Shown: in pieces, positions 21,827-32,904 of the stretch
How positions within the stretch are numbered: position 1 is the stretch's first letter
Layout of the letters: the number at the start of each line of letters is the position of its first letter
From: Tricholoma matsutake
Taxonomy: Eukaryota > Basidiomycota > Agaricomycetes > Agaricales > Tricholomataceae
Assembly: GCA_026075535.2 (NCBI GenBank)
Contig: AP026538.1
Span: forward strand, 3,224,001 to 3,288,000
Length of the DNA: 64,000 nucleotides
Direction of reading: 5' to 3'
Notes under the pieces: generated by a model
The model's database searches: none
Seen by the model: the letters and a program-made list of their open reading frames with translations, nothing else
Told to the model about the DNA's origin: nothing
Translations under genes and position numbers: made by a program

Positions 21827-22942
21827 TCGCTGCGAATAGGAAAATCCTGCTCCTCTACAACTTCCAACTTAATCTCCTCTGCAACTTGATCCTTCACTTC
21901 CTCAACATCTACAAGCGCCAACAAATCTTGCAGGAGTTCGTCTCGTCCCTCAGGGGTGAGCATGCAGATATCCTGACGATGGGGACACGCTCCAGCCCTG
22001 TGTCCAGGTTCCCCACAATGGTAGCAGAGATCCAACTTACGTGCACGGCTGCAGGCTGTATCAACATCCATTGGTACTGGGACATTGACGGCTGGTGTGG
22101 GAGTTTGACAAACAGGAATGGGGTTAGGGCGGGGGAGGCTTCGATTGAAGGTGTAGGGTGTATGAGTGGTAGTTGGAGCACGGAATGCAGCATTAAACAC
22201 TGCATTTGTGAGTCGGTTCTCGTCACAGAGTGAAGCAGCTTCATACCAAGCAAGGATATCATCGTCCGCTGGGCGCCCTTCCAACATCTGTGCAATCTGG
22301 TCCTGAATTTCTCGGTTGAGCCCCCGTCGGAACTTCACCACCACTGGTAACCCACTCCCATATCCTGCCATGTCCACCAAATCCTTGAACTCATCGATAT
22401 AGTTGTCCACGGATCGACGTCCCTGGTGGTAAGCGGATGACTCAAGTCGTGTCACTGCTTGGTGGCATTCATTAAGACAGGCAGAAGTGGCGTACGAACT
22501 CAGCTCGAAAGTCACCCCAAGTGGAGAAAGGTAGAGAACCGAGTTCTTTAGTTTGACATAGGATACGGTCCACATAGAGATAGGCGCGTTCAAATTTCAT
22601 GTATGTGAAGGCCCAATAAATTTTTGCAGCCTCATCGATGAATTGATGCGACTGGAGACTAATGTATAACTCACAGGAATTAAGGAATGCATGTCCCTGC
22701 GCACGTGCACCATTAAATTCGGTGGGGGGGGACGGTTTGATCTGGGCACGTTCCTTAGTGGACACATTTGGCAAAACATCGTTGTTGGGTGCGCTTGGAG
22801 TCGTGAAGGGGGAACTATTAGTCGTAGGGTTAGCCTGGAGGGTCCTAACAAAGTTTTCAATCGTAGATTTAAGCAAGTCAATTTGCGCACGCATTCCGGA
22901 AACATCGCTTTCAAGCGCGTCGAAGTGTTCTGATGCATCCAT
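21823..22942 (-). pseudogene. Chromovirus B gag, frameshifted
   Basis: Starts at ATG 22942 (MDASEHFDALES) or at an in-frame ATG 36 nt upstream. Here the C run has eight bases and the frame continues through FNGARAQGHAFLN, unlike copy A. A one-base insertion near 22480 after the RHFC motif shifts the frame. The remainder (21823-22593) has the YIDEFKDLVDMAGY core and the knuckle CYHCGEPGHRAGAC. The gag end overlaps the pol start as in copy A. Confidence 0.9.
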
Positions 22943-23108
22943 GTCGCTAGGGAGCGCGTTTGGCGAAAACGGCGGCATAATAAAGGCGAGATTATCTGGA
23001 ACGGTGTGTAGGGACTCTGTGGAGCTTTGGGAAGCGTTGTCCAGTCCGTACCTGCCTATCTTGGGCAGCGCGTTCACAATTTTCGGGCCTTAGGGGAGAG
23101 TTTTCTAC

Positions 23109-23534
23109 TATAAGGGCAACCTAAGCCTCTAGCAAAGGGAAATCCGAAGTTAAAATTATACTACATAATACAGGGATTGGGGGCGCACCTAGCAAAGGGA
23201 AATCTGAAGAGAAAACTCTAAGGATCCCCTTGCTGATGCCCAGTATATGTGAAGAGGACAAAAATCAAATATAACCTAAAAATAGAAAAAGGCGGAGATA
23301 GGCGGATCAAGGCCGCCAAATGACATCATACCAAGGGGTATGTGTCGGAAGGGGTACTCCGCCTCTAAATATAAAAGTGTCAACATGTACAAACATGATA
23401 GCAAGGGAAAATTAGTAATAAAATCCGGAAAAATCATAGAAAATGAAGAATAGAAGGAAATGAGGTGGGGAAAAATATACAATGAACATAAAAAATAGGA
23501 AAAACACACAGGGCACCCCCCTAGTCCCCTTACA
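23109..23534 (-). repeat. 5' LTR of chromovirus B
   Basis: 426 bp, preceded on the plus strand by AGTTTTCTAC (predicted self-priming site, at 23097-23106) and followed by the target duplication ATTGC. It matches 17056-17481 except for about three transitions. Confidence 0.97.
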
Positions 23535-23539
23535 ATTGC

Positions 23540-24680
23540 AGACACTGATAAAAGCACAGATATAGCAAGAAAGGCACAGGAAAGAGCAGCTAAAAAGGCC
23601 ATAGAGGCTGCAGAGAAAGCAGGAAAGCAAGCAGTGAGGGAGGAGGCTGCAGCAACAAGGGCCATACGAGGCAGAGGCCATGGTGGCCAGTGGGGGCATG
23701 GTGGCCAGTGGGGGCATGGTGGCCAGTGGGGGCATGGTGGCCAGTGGGGGCATGGTGGCCAGTGGGGGCATGGTGGCCAGTGGGGGCATGGTGGCCAGTG
23801 GGGGCATGGTGGCCAGTGGGGGCATGGTGGCCAGTGGGGGCATGGTGGCCAGTGGGGGCATGGTGGCCAGTGGGGGCATGGTGGCCAGTGGGGGCATGGT
23901 GGCCAGTGGGGGCATGGTGGCCAGTGGGGGCATGGTGGCCAGTGGGGGCATGGTGGCCAGTGGGGGCATGGTGGCCAGTGGGGGCATGGTGGCCAGTGGG
24001 GGCATGGTGGCCAGTGGGGGCATGGTGGCCAGTGGGGGCATGGTGGCCAGTGGGGGCATGGTGGCCAGTGGGGGCATGGTGGCCAGTGGGGGCATGGTGG
24101 CCAGTGGGGGCATGGTGGCCAGTGGGGGCATGGTGGCCAGTGGGGGCATGGTGGCCAGTGGGGGCATGGTGGCCAGTGGGGGCATGGTGGCCAGTGGGGG
24201 CATGGTCAAGCTGGTCAAGGCTGGGGTTGTGGACAGGGTAAAGGGAGAGGCACTGGTGGCATTGATTCAGAGGGAGATTCAGAGGGAGAAGATTTCAACA
24301 GCTCATCTTCAAGTACAGAGGATGAGTGCAAAGATGGGCATTCTGATGACATAGCCACAGTTGGGGACAATGATCAGCCATGTGATATGCAAGATGATAG
24401 AGCAGTTGGCATACCAATACCACCCATTGAGCAGGGGATACAACCAAGACCCCACCCAAGGCCAAAATATTGGATTCTGGTACCTATACCCAATGAATCA
24501 GACATGATAGCAGGTCGGGGGGATAATGGTGGACTACAGTCACAAATTGGAGGTGCTCTTGCTGTGGATGAGGTGAGAGGTGAAGCCAGGATGGTCACAG
24601 AGGGCAAAACAAAGCTGAGAATGGACATTGTTATCCTAGAAGATCAAACCATACTAATCATCATTTTACACAAGAAATAG
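23540..24680 (+). pseudogene. C-terminal tail of the pogo transposase with 29 hexapeptide repeats
   Basis: Continues the pogo transposase frame from 17055 with no shift across copy B and its target duplication. It begins with an Ala/Lys-rich helical stretch (about 23541-23660, RKAQERAAKKAIEAAEKAG), as in other Fot1-like C-termini, then the repeat GQWGHG, then a Gly-rich linker. An acidic Ser/Asp/Glu region follows (SSSSSTEDE) and the frame ends at 24680. In isolation this 3' part is one open frame. Whether it is ever expressed apart from the transposase is unknown. The usual basic Gly/Arg tail of these transposases is replaced here by the Trp/His/Gly repeat. Confidence 0.75.
23680..24201 (+). 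repeat. Minisatellite: 29 copies of an 18-bp unit
   Basis: The unit ATGGTGGCCAGTGGGGGC repeats 29 times over 522 bp with no difference that I can see. The unit has no stop codon in any of six frames, so six overlapping open frames arise (for example GQWGHG, MVASGG, GAWWPV on plus; TMPPLA on minus). The plus frame in phase with the pogo transposase gives GQWGHG. The other long ORFs here are shadows. Confidence 0.97.
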
Positions 24681-25007
24681 ATGGATAGCAATACATACCA
24701 ATATGTATACCAAGTTTTGTAATGATCCACACATTGTTGAGTGAGTAACAAGGAATCAAAGAGAAGGGGTGTGTTGAAGTGAAAGTTCCCATGTGTGGCC
24801 AAGTACCTGAATTCGCTCAATTTGGCACCCGCCATGCCAAAATTCATATCCCAACAATGAGGTCACACAAAAATATGGAACACATCTCGAATAGAAGATA
24901 AGTCATTTGTCTACCTACCTAACATTACTAGAATATAGTGTAGTCCATATTTCATGTACAGTACATTGTTTTAGCTAGGGTGGCTGAGTACTAGGCCGAG
25001 CACAGTA

Positions 25008-26348
25008 TGAGGGGATGAAATTCTGGCCTTCCCAAAATTTCACAGAGGGGACAAATACAATATTTTTTTGCCTGGAAGTCAAGGCATAAAAGGGGGGTAA
25101 TGTTAGAAAACAGCCCCATTACATAATAAATTTTCATTTTTCTTTTATCATGTTGAATTATGCTGAATTCTACATGTGTGAGGTGTGAGAATTTTATTTT
25201 GCACATGTCAATATGTATGTGCATGAGTCAGTAAGCAACGATGTACAATATATGTAACATAGTATATAAACTTAAATATACAGGACCCCAGTTGTGCAAG
25301 GGTGCTCCGGCATCGAAAAAAAAGACCCGGGGTCAATTTTTTTGCTAAGGCCAATTCTGCTGGACTAACTAACTTACCTAATCAGGAATGCTTCTATATA
25401 TAATAATATGACCTCATCGTCATTGGCACTTCCCTCCACGTCCTCACCTGGATGCCTCACAGGCAACACACACCCAATTCCATGGCTCTAGCTCAAGTTC
25501 TACACATTGTAGATGATACTGGACATATAAAGTGAGTCAGAAAATTCATCAGCACTCATAATACGCTGTACTTACCCACTGAGTCTCACAACCAGCTTGT
25601 TTGCACTCGAGTACCCCATTCAATGAACTGTCAAGGACTTGCCCACATAAACACCCATTCAGTGCATCTGCAAATTTCCGTAGAACCCTTTTGCACTTTG
25701 ACCATCCCGATTCCTCAGGAATTTCAATTTCTGTTGCTGCCCACAATCCGGACAGACGGCATATCCCTCTGCATCAAGAATAGGCAGCGCCATCTTGATT
25801 AGATCGTCAATGTTGCTTTTATACCTAGAATCTGTGACACATACTATAGACTCTTGAACAGTGCTCATGTTTTCAATCAAATAGTTTTCTGGTGCAGCAA
25901 ATATGAGTGTGGTGGGTAGCTTGCATTGACTGATGATGCAAGAAGAAAAAAATTGTCCAAATATGGAAAGACATTCAAGGCATATGTTTTTTCACTTGCT
26001 TTCTGGTGCTAGAGGCCTTCCTAAAGCTGTACCACTCTCCATACTGTCTGTGGATACTAACAATATGTTTTAATGTACTCAATTTGGTGTTCCAAGGTCC
26101 TGTTCCAAAGGTGTCCTTTTTTTTTCACAGCCTGTGGCTGGACTAACTAACCGGGCACCGGTATGGGATTCCTGGGCCAGCACCCCCTTGCAGTTGTGTT
26201 ACACTTGTGGTGGAAAATGCCTTTCTCAACCAACTAATCTATTAATAACCCATTGCATCAAAACCATCAATTTCCCCACCACACATGCACATCTGGCCCC
26301 CTTCTTGTAGAGAGACTTAGCTAGCAGATAGTGGGTGTCGCCCTAACA
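25008..26348 (+). repeat. Family-C pol end and 3' LTR, split by a hAT-like element
   Basis: 25008-25100 is the last part of gypsy pol and its polypurine tract (AAAAGGGGGG at about 25088-25097). The LTR runs from TGTTAGAAAACAG at 25101 to GTCGCCCTAACA at 26348. Removing the inserted element (25297-26190 plus 8 bp) leaves about 346 bp, somewhat shorter than the 411-bp LTR at 58753. A TATATAAA box is at 25263-25270. It is the 3' end of the plus-strand remnant at 13010-14479. Confidence 0.88.
25297..26190. mobile_element. hAT-like element (894 bp) with a captured zinc-finger exon
   Basis: Starts CAAGGGTGCTCCGGC; the right end, read inward, is CAAGGGGGTGCTGGCCC. It has an exact 8-bp duplication CAGTTGTG (25289-25296, 26191-26198) and direct subterminal repeats GCTGGACTAACTAAC (about 25362 and 26138). 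These are hAT features. No transposase is visible. On the minus strand (25549-25880) there is a Cys-rich segment resembling a PHD-like finger (CLCGQVLD then ECKQAGCETQW), directly followed by a GTAAGT donor. This suggests a host or transposon exon picked up by the element. The insertion lands exactly on the predicted LTR transcript start. Confidence 0.8.
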
Positions 26349-26390
26349 GTTAGGGGCTTGATTGCACAAAGGGAAGAGTACTGATCCATG

Positions 26391-26640
26391 ATGGTATATT
26401 GATCTGGGTGTCAAAACAGACAAGTGGCTAGGAGATTTCCCATTGTTACCTAGAGGGAACAAGAGTGTGTATAAGCAACTGTAATTATGCCAACTGTACC
26501 TAGAATATACAAGATAATCTGTACAGTAAGTAATAGGTTAAGAATAGCAGGAATATATGTACTTGCCTCAGTCCTTGTATAAATGACTGAGGTGTTTAAC
26601 CTAACAGTCATCATATATATACATATCCAACAAGACAATC
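26391..26640. repeat. Possible copia-type LTR remnant
   Basis: Shares AAGTGGCTA...GATTTC spacing and a CCTCAGTCnnTGTATAAATGACTGAGG palindrome with the stretch at 54700-54980. It contains several TATATA motifs. Ends could not be defined. Weak call, based on the shared words only. Confidence 0.35.
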
Positions 26641-26998
26641 AGTCCATTCACAAAGGTGTCCATCAGACACGCGCATCAAAGGGGTGTACTAAATATAGCA
26701 TGTTATGTGTGCCTCACAACCTGTTTGCAAAATCATCATTCAACCACAGACTGAAATTTGTTACCCGGTGGTCAAATTGACATCTACATATCCCTGTTTC
26801 TTTTTTGGGAATTTTTTTTCCACATCTATCAGTATCGAGCCCCATTTCCCAAGTCTACAAATAATTGTTACAATTGCCTTTCGTACTATTGGTCTATAAT
26901 TTTGACAAACGTTTTTCTGAAATGCTAGCACCCAGAGGAATTGGGAAGAAATAGGTGTGCGAACGAAAAACCAAAACCGTGGGCCTTTACAACCGAAA

Positions 26999-28394
26999 TT
27001 AAGCCCCGAGCTTGACCGCCAAGATTTTCTTGAGCGCCGCGCCGTCCTCTGCAAACTTCCTGATACCTTCATGGAGCTTATCGAAGGCCATCTGGTCCTG
27101 GAGAAGTGCCCATCGGAACTCAGATTCGTTATCAACGAACGAGACTTTCGGGATCGGGTCCGATTGTGCGGCTGTGGGATCGACGCGTTAGCAACCCGAC
27201 AACCACGGGCAAAGGAGTTGAAACTGTGCAACATGCACGTGCGTGGAAAACGCTTACCAAGGTGGGAATCGAGTTTCTTCGGGACGACGTCTGTCGACTT
27301 CTTTAGTTCCTCAAGAAGGCTTGGTGAGATAGTGAGGTAGTCGACACCAGCGAGCGCTTTGATTTCTCCGACCTAAAGAAAATAGGAAATTAGTGGCCAC
27401 ACCATACGGAAACAGGGACGTACGTTGCGAAAGGAAGCACCCATCACGATAGTCTTGTACTCGTGCTGCTTGTAGTAGTTGAAGATGCGCTTGACGGACT
27501 GGACACCTGGATCATCGTCGCCTTGGTAGTCCTTACCAGTGCTCTTCTTGTACCAGTCAAGGATCTGTCCGAGGACATATCAGTAAAGCCGGATGACGTC
27601 GGGGAGTTAGATCGCAGGAATAACTCACGCGGCCGACAAAGGGTGAGATCAGGGTAACGCCAGCCTCTGCGCAAGCTACAGCTTGGCCAAAACCAAAGAG
27701 AAGAGTGAGGTTGCAGTGGATGCCGTCATCCCTCTCGAGTTCTCGGGCGGCTTGAATACCTTCCCAGGTTGATGCGATTTTGATGAGGATGCGGTCCTTC
27801 TTGATGCCGACGGAGTCGTAGAGTGCGATAAGCTCCTTGGCCTGTAGCAGTTGACAGGTCGCCTCGTTTCCAGTATAAACTGATCATGGCATACCTTGGC
27901 CTTGGTAGCTTCTTTGTCGAAAGAAAGTCGAGCGTCAACTTCAGTGGAGACACGACCTGGTATGATCGCTAAAATTGCTTTTCCGAACTCGACAAGCTGG
28001 GATTTGATCAGGCCCCTGGTTAAGCGAGTACGGAGTTGGAAACACACCAAACGGTCCAATGCTGCATTCGTTTGAGCGTCGATGCTCCCACCCTTCTGTT
28101 TAGCGTATTTCACTGCAGCATCAATCAAGTGTGAATAGCCAGGCTTGTTAGCAGCAGCCAAAATGAGGGATGGGTTAGTCGTAGCATCCTGAAGCACATG
28201 CATCAACCGTTTATTACAATCCAGGACAATCGATCCAGCCGATTACCCTTGGCTTATAAACGTCAATAGCTATGAAAAATAAAGATGTAAGTTGTCGTTT
28301 ACCATAGTTAGTTGTGCAACATACATTCAAAGTCGCCTGAATCAGAGACTACAACAGTTCCTGACTGCTTAAGGTGATCAAGAGAGGTAGTCAT
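26999..28394 (-). CDS. TAL1: Transaldolase
   Basis: Pentose-phosphate pathway enzyme of the cytosol; moves a dihydroxyacetone unit between sedoheptulose-7-phosphate and glyceraldehyde-3-phosphate. Eight exons with seven short introns on the minus strand. Start ATG 28394 ([20 protein letters not shown]), stop at 26999-27001 after AVKLGA. Motifs in order: [36 protein letters not shown] with the Schiff-base Lys; [45 protein letters not shown]. Exon joins restore family motifs at every intron. Length and motifs are normal, so it should be functional. Transcription runs away from the GST gene. Confidence 0.95.
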
Positions 28395-30682
28395 GGTGGT
28401 GGTAATGGAGAGAGTTGTGTGTGGGTGAGTAATATACTTAAGTAACTTACTCATCGAACATGTAACAAGTGATGTCATTCATGTGAATCAATAACTGTCA
28501 ACAAGCACACTTGTTGTCGCTTTCGAACTCGATGAGTCGACGATGACACAAATTTACTTCAATTCTGCGCCCAGTCTCATCTGTATTCTCCATCGTGGTG
28601 AACGATTTGTGCACGATGGCAAGTTTTTCAAGTTGGGAAGTTTACTCGTTTCACGGGTGAAATTTGTTGTAACCGGAAAAGGCTCCATGTCGACTCTGTG
28701 CCAGTCGTGAGAGTGTCCCATTCTCGCTCTCAAGGTATACCTACAAGGTATTCCTCTTCGGGTGAGCGAAAACTACGCGGTTGTAGAAGTCACACGGGAC
28801 AAATCTCACGGATCATGGGCATGCGAGTCCAGGGAGCTCCTTACGCGCGTATGCGTTTATACAAGGCTGCGTTGCTTTCCATTGGTTTCGTGCATTACTC
28901 CTTCAAGTGGGAACCTAATATTGCACCCAGCGCAGTCCTCATACTTAGACGGTTAAATTTCGGGCCGCGAAGGATGCCTCAAGCATCCGGTGTCAAGATT
29001 ATCTGTTGAGTCTCGGCAAATATGCCATGTTCTTTCGCCTCACCAGTCCTATGAATATAGATAGTCTGGGAGTAGGTACATTCAATTTTTGTATATGTGA
29101 AGGCATCGCCCCAATTTTATCGCCGTGCATAAGCTTACAAGAGCTTACAAGTTCCTGAAAGATCTACATCAACCCTGTATTTCGGATGATGTGAAGTTTG
29201 CTTCATCCAAATATTCGCTCTGTCCCTGATGAATAATATTATCATATCTCGTTTTACCCTTCCTACTTCCAACGGCGCGATGTCCGATTTCCTGCCTTGC
29301 CCATTCGCAGAACATGAAGTTGTCGTTGCGTCTCCGAGTCCGTCCGACCTGCTCTGTCAAATGTCCGCCATTCTTAAACCTTCGTAATGTCTCCAAGTGT
29401 CCATCCCTGCCATTGATCGGGGTTAAGCGCGAGAGGCTGTGCTGCGAGTTTGTCGAATGACACAGCGGTCTCCTCCCAAGAATTACACTTCTCTTCAGTT
29501 AAATGAAGCTATATCAGGTTTACAATATCAGTTTCAAGTTAGGTGCATTAAATCTCTCATATCACCCAGATTGCTTCCGAAGAGAAAAACTGGGACGTAT
29601 CTTCGCGCTCAGACCCTTCTCTTCTACAATCAAAGACTACCAGCCTCCGACTAGTTGACATCTAGTCTTGTCGACCCTGTCCCGCCAATTATTGACATGT
29701 TATGATGTCATGATGTTCCATGTCCCCATTTAACCTGAAATATCTCTTATCAGTCTGCGGATGGAAATGCCGACACTAATAACCCGATGACGGAGATCTT
29801 ACCACCCAAACACCCGAGCTTTCCCCCTTGCTCTTTTGTGAGATACGACGAAAGCCCATACCTTGAGTAAGTCCTGAATTATCTTTCAGAAATCGCGCGT
29901 GTACAAAAATCTATGGGCGCTGTTACCAGGCGGCGATGAAACGCTGTGCCACTCAGGAAGTAATTGGTTGTACTGATTTGGATTATCTCTACAGCATCTT
30001 GCTCACTGGCGGAAATAGTCACAGAATATCATGCCCATCCATAATTTATCGCTCTCCTGTGCAAGTTGCACCTGTCCGAGTGGATGAATGCGTCGGGACA
30101 CAGTGACATAGTAAATCACGCCCTGCCATTAACGCACGTGATGGCGACACGAGCAAACGCGTCCAAATCCGGATAATGAATGAACAGCTTTCAACTTTAC
30201 TTCTGCGTCGCTTCCCACCACTGCATTTCCAGACAAAGCTGTCCCAAATATCTGAACCGAGTCACTACGGTACCGTTATCCTGGGATTTTCGGTCCGTGT
30301 TTCCACTTTCGTTAATTTTCCTTTTGCGTCCAAAACGGGGGAAATTGCTGCAATCTCGAAAGATAGCGCACGTAGTCGGTAAAGAAGGCTCAGAACACCT
30401 CCGTCCGTCCGGAAATATAGGCCCCTGCTTGTGACCGACATACGTTTTAGGATGGGGTGGCATCCGACTCAATCTGACCGAGACTAGCAACGTTTCCGAT
30501 CTGACTAGTTTTGACATATCATCACTCATTTGCAATTGAGTACAGATGCCTCATTAAGTTTTCGCTATTTACATCGAGGCATTTAAGTGAAGGGCATAAT
30601 ACTTCCCTTTCTGTACTTCCCCTTGCTTTATCATCTCTTCACGCTTTATTCTCTCTCCACGACTGTATACGACTATACGACT
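28395..30682. other. Intergenic, no supported gene
   Basis: 2.3 kb between transaldolase and the GST. Short ORFs (for example 28698-29009 plus, 30197-30535 minus) show no motif, no plausible introns and unlike composition. It presumably contains the transaldolase promoter next to 28394 and the GST promoter left of 30683. Confidence 0.5.
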
Positions 30683-31557
30683 ATGAGCAGATCTTCACGA
30701 TATTCTTCACGAACTTCCCAAGCCTCATCCCCTCCCATAATTACGCTCTATGATACACCTGGTAATACTCCTCAACCGTGGGCACCCAACATATGGCGAA
30801 TTCGGTACGTTATATTTACAAGCCATCATTGGTCAACGTCACATTAATATCACGTAATTCTAGATTCATTCTAAATTATAAGCGGCTGCGGTACCGCACT
30901 GTCTGGGTTCAGTTCCCCGACGTAGAAGCAACGCTGCGCTCAATTGGGGCACCTCCTAGTGCAATACGCGGAGACGGGCGACCTGTATACACTCTGCCCG
31001 TCATTGTAGACCCCACGCGCAATCCTATGTCCCCCGAGATTCTTTCTAACACGAATCATATTGCGGAGTACCTCGAGTCAGCTTACCCCGCGCGCCCCGT
31101 ATTCCCCGAGGGTTCGCGTGCCGTACAGACGCTCTTCGTCCATTATATCCAGGAGATCTTCGCAAAGCCTCTCCTTCCTATCATGGTCCCTCTGAGTCAT
31201 CAGCAGCTCCCTGAGCGCAGCCAGTCACATTTCAGGACGCCATCTCGAGGACCCTCGAGTCATGCTGTGCCGCAGATGTTCCTCTCAGGTCCGCAACGTG
31301 AGCAGGCATGGCTTGCAGTCAAGGAGCAGTTCGACTTTTTGGCTATGGTACTGGATAAGAATGCAGGCGATGCAGATGGAGATGGCACAGTGGTGATGGG
31401 ACATGATGTCTCGTATGCGGATTTCGCACTGTGCTCGGTGTTAATCTGGATTGAGCGGATGGCTGCGCATGATGGGTGGACCAGGGTGAGGTCATGGAAT
31501 GGCGGCCGATGGGGAAGACTATGGGATCGGTGCAGGGAGTACATGGATGAGTTCTAA
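30683..31557 (+). CDS. Glutathione S-transferase, UstS/etherase-like
   Basis: Cytosolic conjugating enzyme with a thioredoxin-like N-terminal and helical C-terminal domain. Exons 30683-30804 and 30864-31557; the 59-nt intron (30805-30863, GTACGT..TAG) falls inside the RIRFILNYK motif. The N-terminal domain has ITLYDTP then PWAPNIWRIR, typical of the fungal GSTFuA/LigE-like group common in wood and litter fungi. The cis-Pro region is YTLPVIVDP, followed by the glutathione-binding segment SNTNHIAEYLE. The C-terminal domain includes HDVSYADFALCSVLIW. About 270 residues, normal length. Roles in detoxifying plant or lignin products are known for the group, not shown here. Confidence 0.88.
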
Positions 31558-32250
31558 GAGCGCAGCGGATGTAATTTGGTTTTTAACGACTGAGGACATG
31601 AACCTTCCGAACATTAATTATCTAGTTACGGTCGCATGATACAAACATTATTATGTAGCATAGAGGTTCTTTGCGGCCATTACACAGCTGCGCATGTATA
31701 TGGTCATAGTAGCAATATATTCGATTTAATCTTGGTACCCATTGTGACAGGATGGTTTCACCAAGAAAACGTTCATACAAGTCTGCAAGAAGTTAAAACT
31801 TAACATGCATTTTTAACAGCAGTTGGATGCGCGCGCACCTGTGAGTATATATTTTATTGAGTGTACGGTCATACATTAATGAATCCCAAAATACTATGGT
31901 CCTGGATTGAGGTGACTCACTGGGAGGCAATCAATACGGTGAGTTACAGATAGTCGGTGATAAGTATCCTGGGGTCGTTTATTGAAACACAAATGGAGAG
32001 CGAGGTCTTCGATGACATCACTGCCGAAATCTTCTTACGTAGCCACGGTTAGAAGTGTTTCAAGGCTTTCCTTTTAATAGAATACATAAATGGCACCGAA
32101 CTCACGAGGTAACGAGATCAGTTCGCGCCGCGGTAAAGCATCGCAGCAAGAAAGTTGTTCAGAAATCTGTCGTTTTAGAGATTGAAATCAATAATACAAA
32201 TCCAAGGCCCGGACAGCAACAATGGTAGGGAGTCTGGAGATAACTCATAG
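31558..32250. other. Intergenic between convergent genes
   Basis: Holds the 3' flanks of the GST (plus) and peroxiredoxin (minus). No ORF or repeat recognised. Confidence 0.5.
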
Positions 32251-32904
32251 TCACAAACTCTGGATAAATTCCAATGCAAGCCTGGGACTAAGGGAAACGA
32301 CATCATAAGAAAGGGCTTTAAAGCAAAACTGTCGCATGCCGCTTACCTATCAGCCGCCTGGACCGGATTCTTCTTGTCCAGTAGGTTGCCTCCCTTTCCA
32401 AAGACAAAATGACTTCTCTGCGTCCTTCCTCCTTCTCCAGATCCGAGCGCTGATATCAATAGGCGTTTGGGATCCGATATCAGAGGGTACGGAAGCTCTC
32501 TCTGTGACAATCGCCATGTTAGATTAATAATAATCCAGTACCAACAACTGAAGCTACCTTGATCTGCCACGCGGTCTGTGCAGCTGGCGAATCGGCACTC
32601 AAGCAGTACACGTCAAAGTTCACGGACGTAAAATCGGGGTAGATGTCGCGGAAACCGCATGCTTGTGTGGTGCAGCCAGCTACGGGGGGGCGCTGTTAGC
32701 TTGATATTCAGGTAGTAGGGAAGGCGGGGATATGTCCATACGAGTGTCAGCCTTTGGAACCAGGAAGAGAACGACACCTTTCTCTGATGCAAGATCTGCG
32801 ATCTGAATGTCCTCATTCTTCTCATTCTTGAGTGTCAGTGTGGGTAGAGTGTCCCCAATGTCGACAGGAGGAAGCTTCTCCCCAGCTTCAGACGTGTTTT
32901 GCAT
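32251..32904 (-). CDS. Peroxiredoxin, Dot5/PrxQ (BCP) type, copy 1
   Basis: Thiol peroxidase that reduces peroxides via a reactive Cys; the yeast relative Dot5 is nuclear. Start ATG 32904 (MQNTSEAGEKLPPVDIGD), stop TGA at 32251-32253 (ends LEFIQSL). Introns interrupt PKADTP|GCTTQAC, the segment before ELPYPLISDPKR, and the last AADS codon. Peroxidatic and resolving Cys lie in GCTTQACGFRD (spacing C-x4-C), the PrxQ pattern. Further motifs: DVYCLSADSP and RSHFVFGKGG. Unlike copy 2 at 42194 it lacks the Lys/Arg-rich N-terminal extension, so it may not be nuclear. Intron positions match copy 2, which argues for duplication at DNA level. Confidence 0.9.

Larger units (their letters stand above)
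17056..23534 (-). mobile_element. Chromovirus copy B, inverted, carrying a nested solo LTR
   Basis: LTRs at 17056-17481 and 23109-23534, 426 bp each. Target duplication ATTGC at 17051-17055 and 23535-23539. Total 6479 bp; minus the solo LTR and its 5-bp duplication it is 6048 bp, identical to copy A. The two LTRs differ at about three sites, all transitions, two of them at CpG. It inserted into the pogo transposase coding region. Gag has a one-base insertion and pol has two nonsense codons plus the solo LTR, so it is dead. Confidence 0.97.
14480..25005 (+). mobile_element. Pogo/Fot1-like DNA transposon, split by chromovirus B
   Basis: Starts CTGTGGCCGGTCAGG; the right end, read inward, is CTGTGCTCGGCCTAG, an imperfect inverted repeat. 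TA flanks both sides (14478-14479, 25006-25007), as expected for Tc1/mariner/pogo insertion at TA. Without copy B and its 5-bp duplication the element is about 4.04 kb, longer than most pogo elements. The gypsy pol segment on its left continues directly on its right, which supports the boundaries. The left 900 bp (14480-15400) contain no ORF I can name. Confidence 0.82.

Noticed and set aside
23676..24205. Regular short repeat array, considered as CRISPR or as a real multi-frame gene
   Set aside because: There are no unique spacers; it is a head-to-tail 18-bp minisatellite in a eukaryotic transposon. The other five open frames are shadows caused by a stop-free unit.
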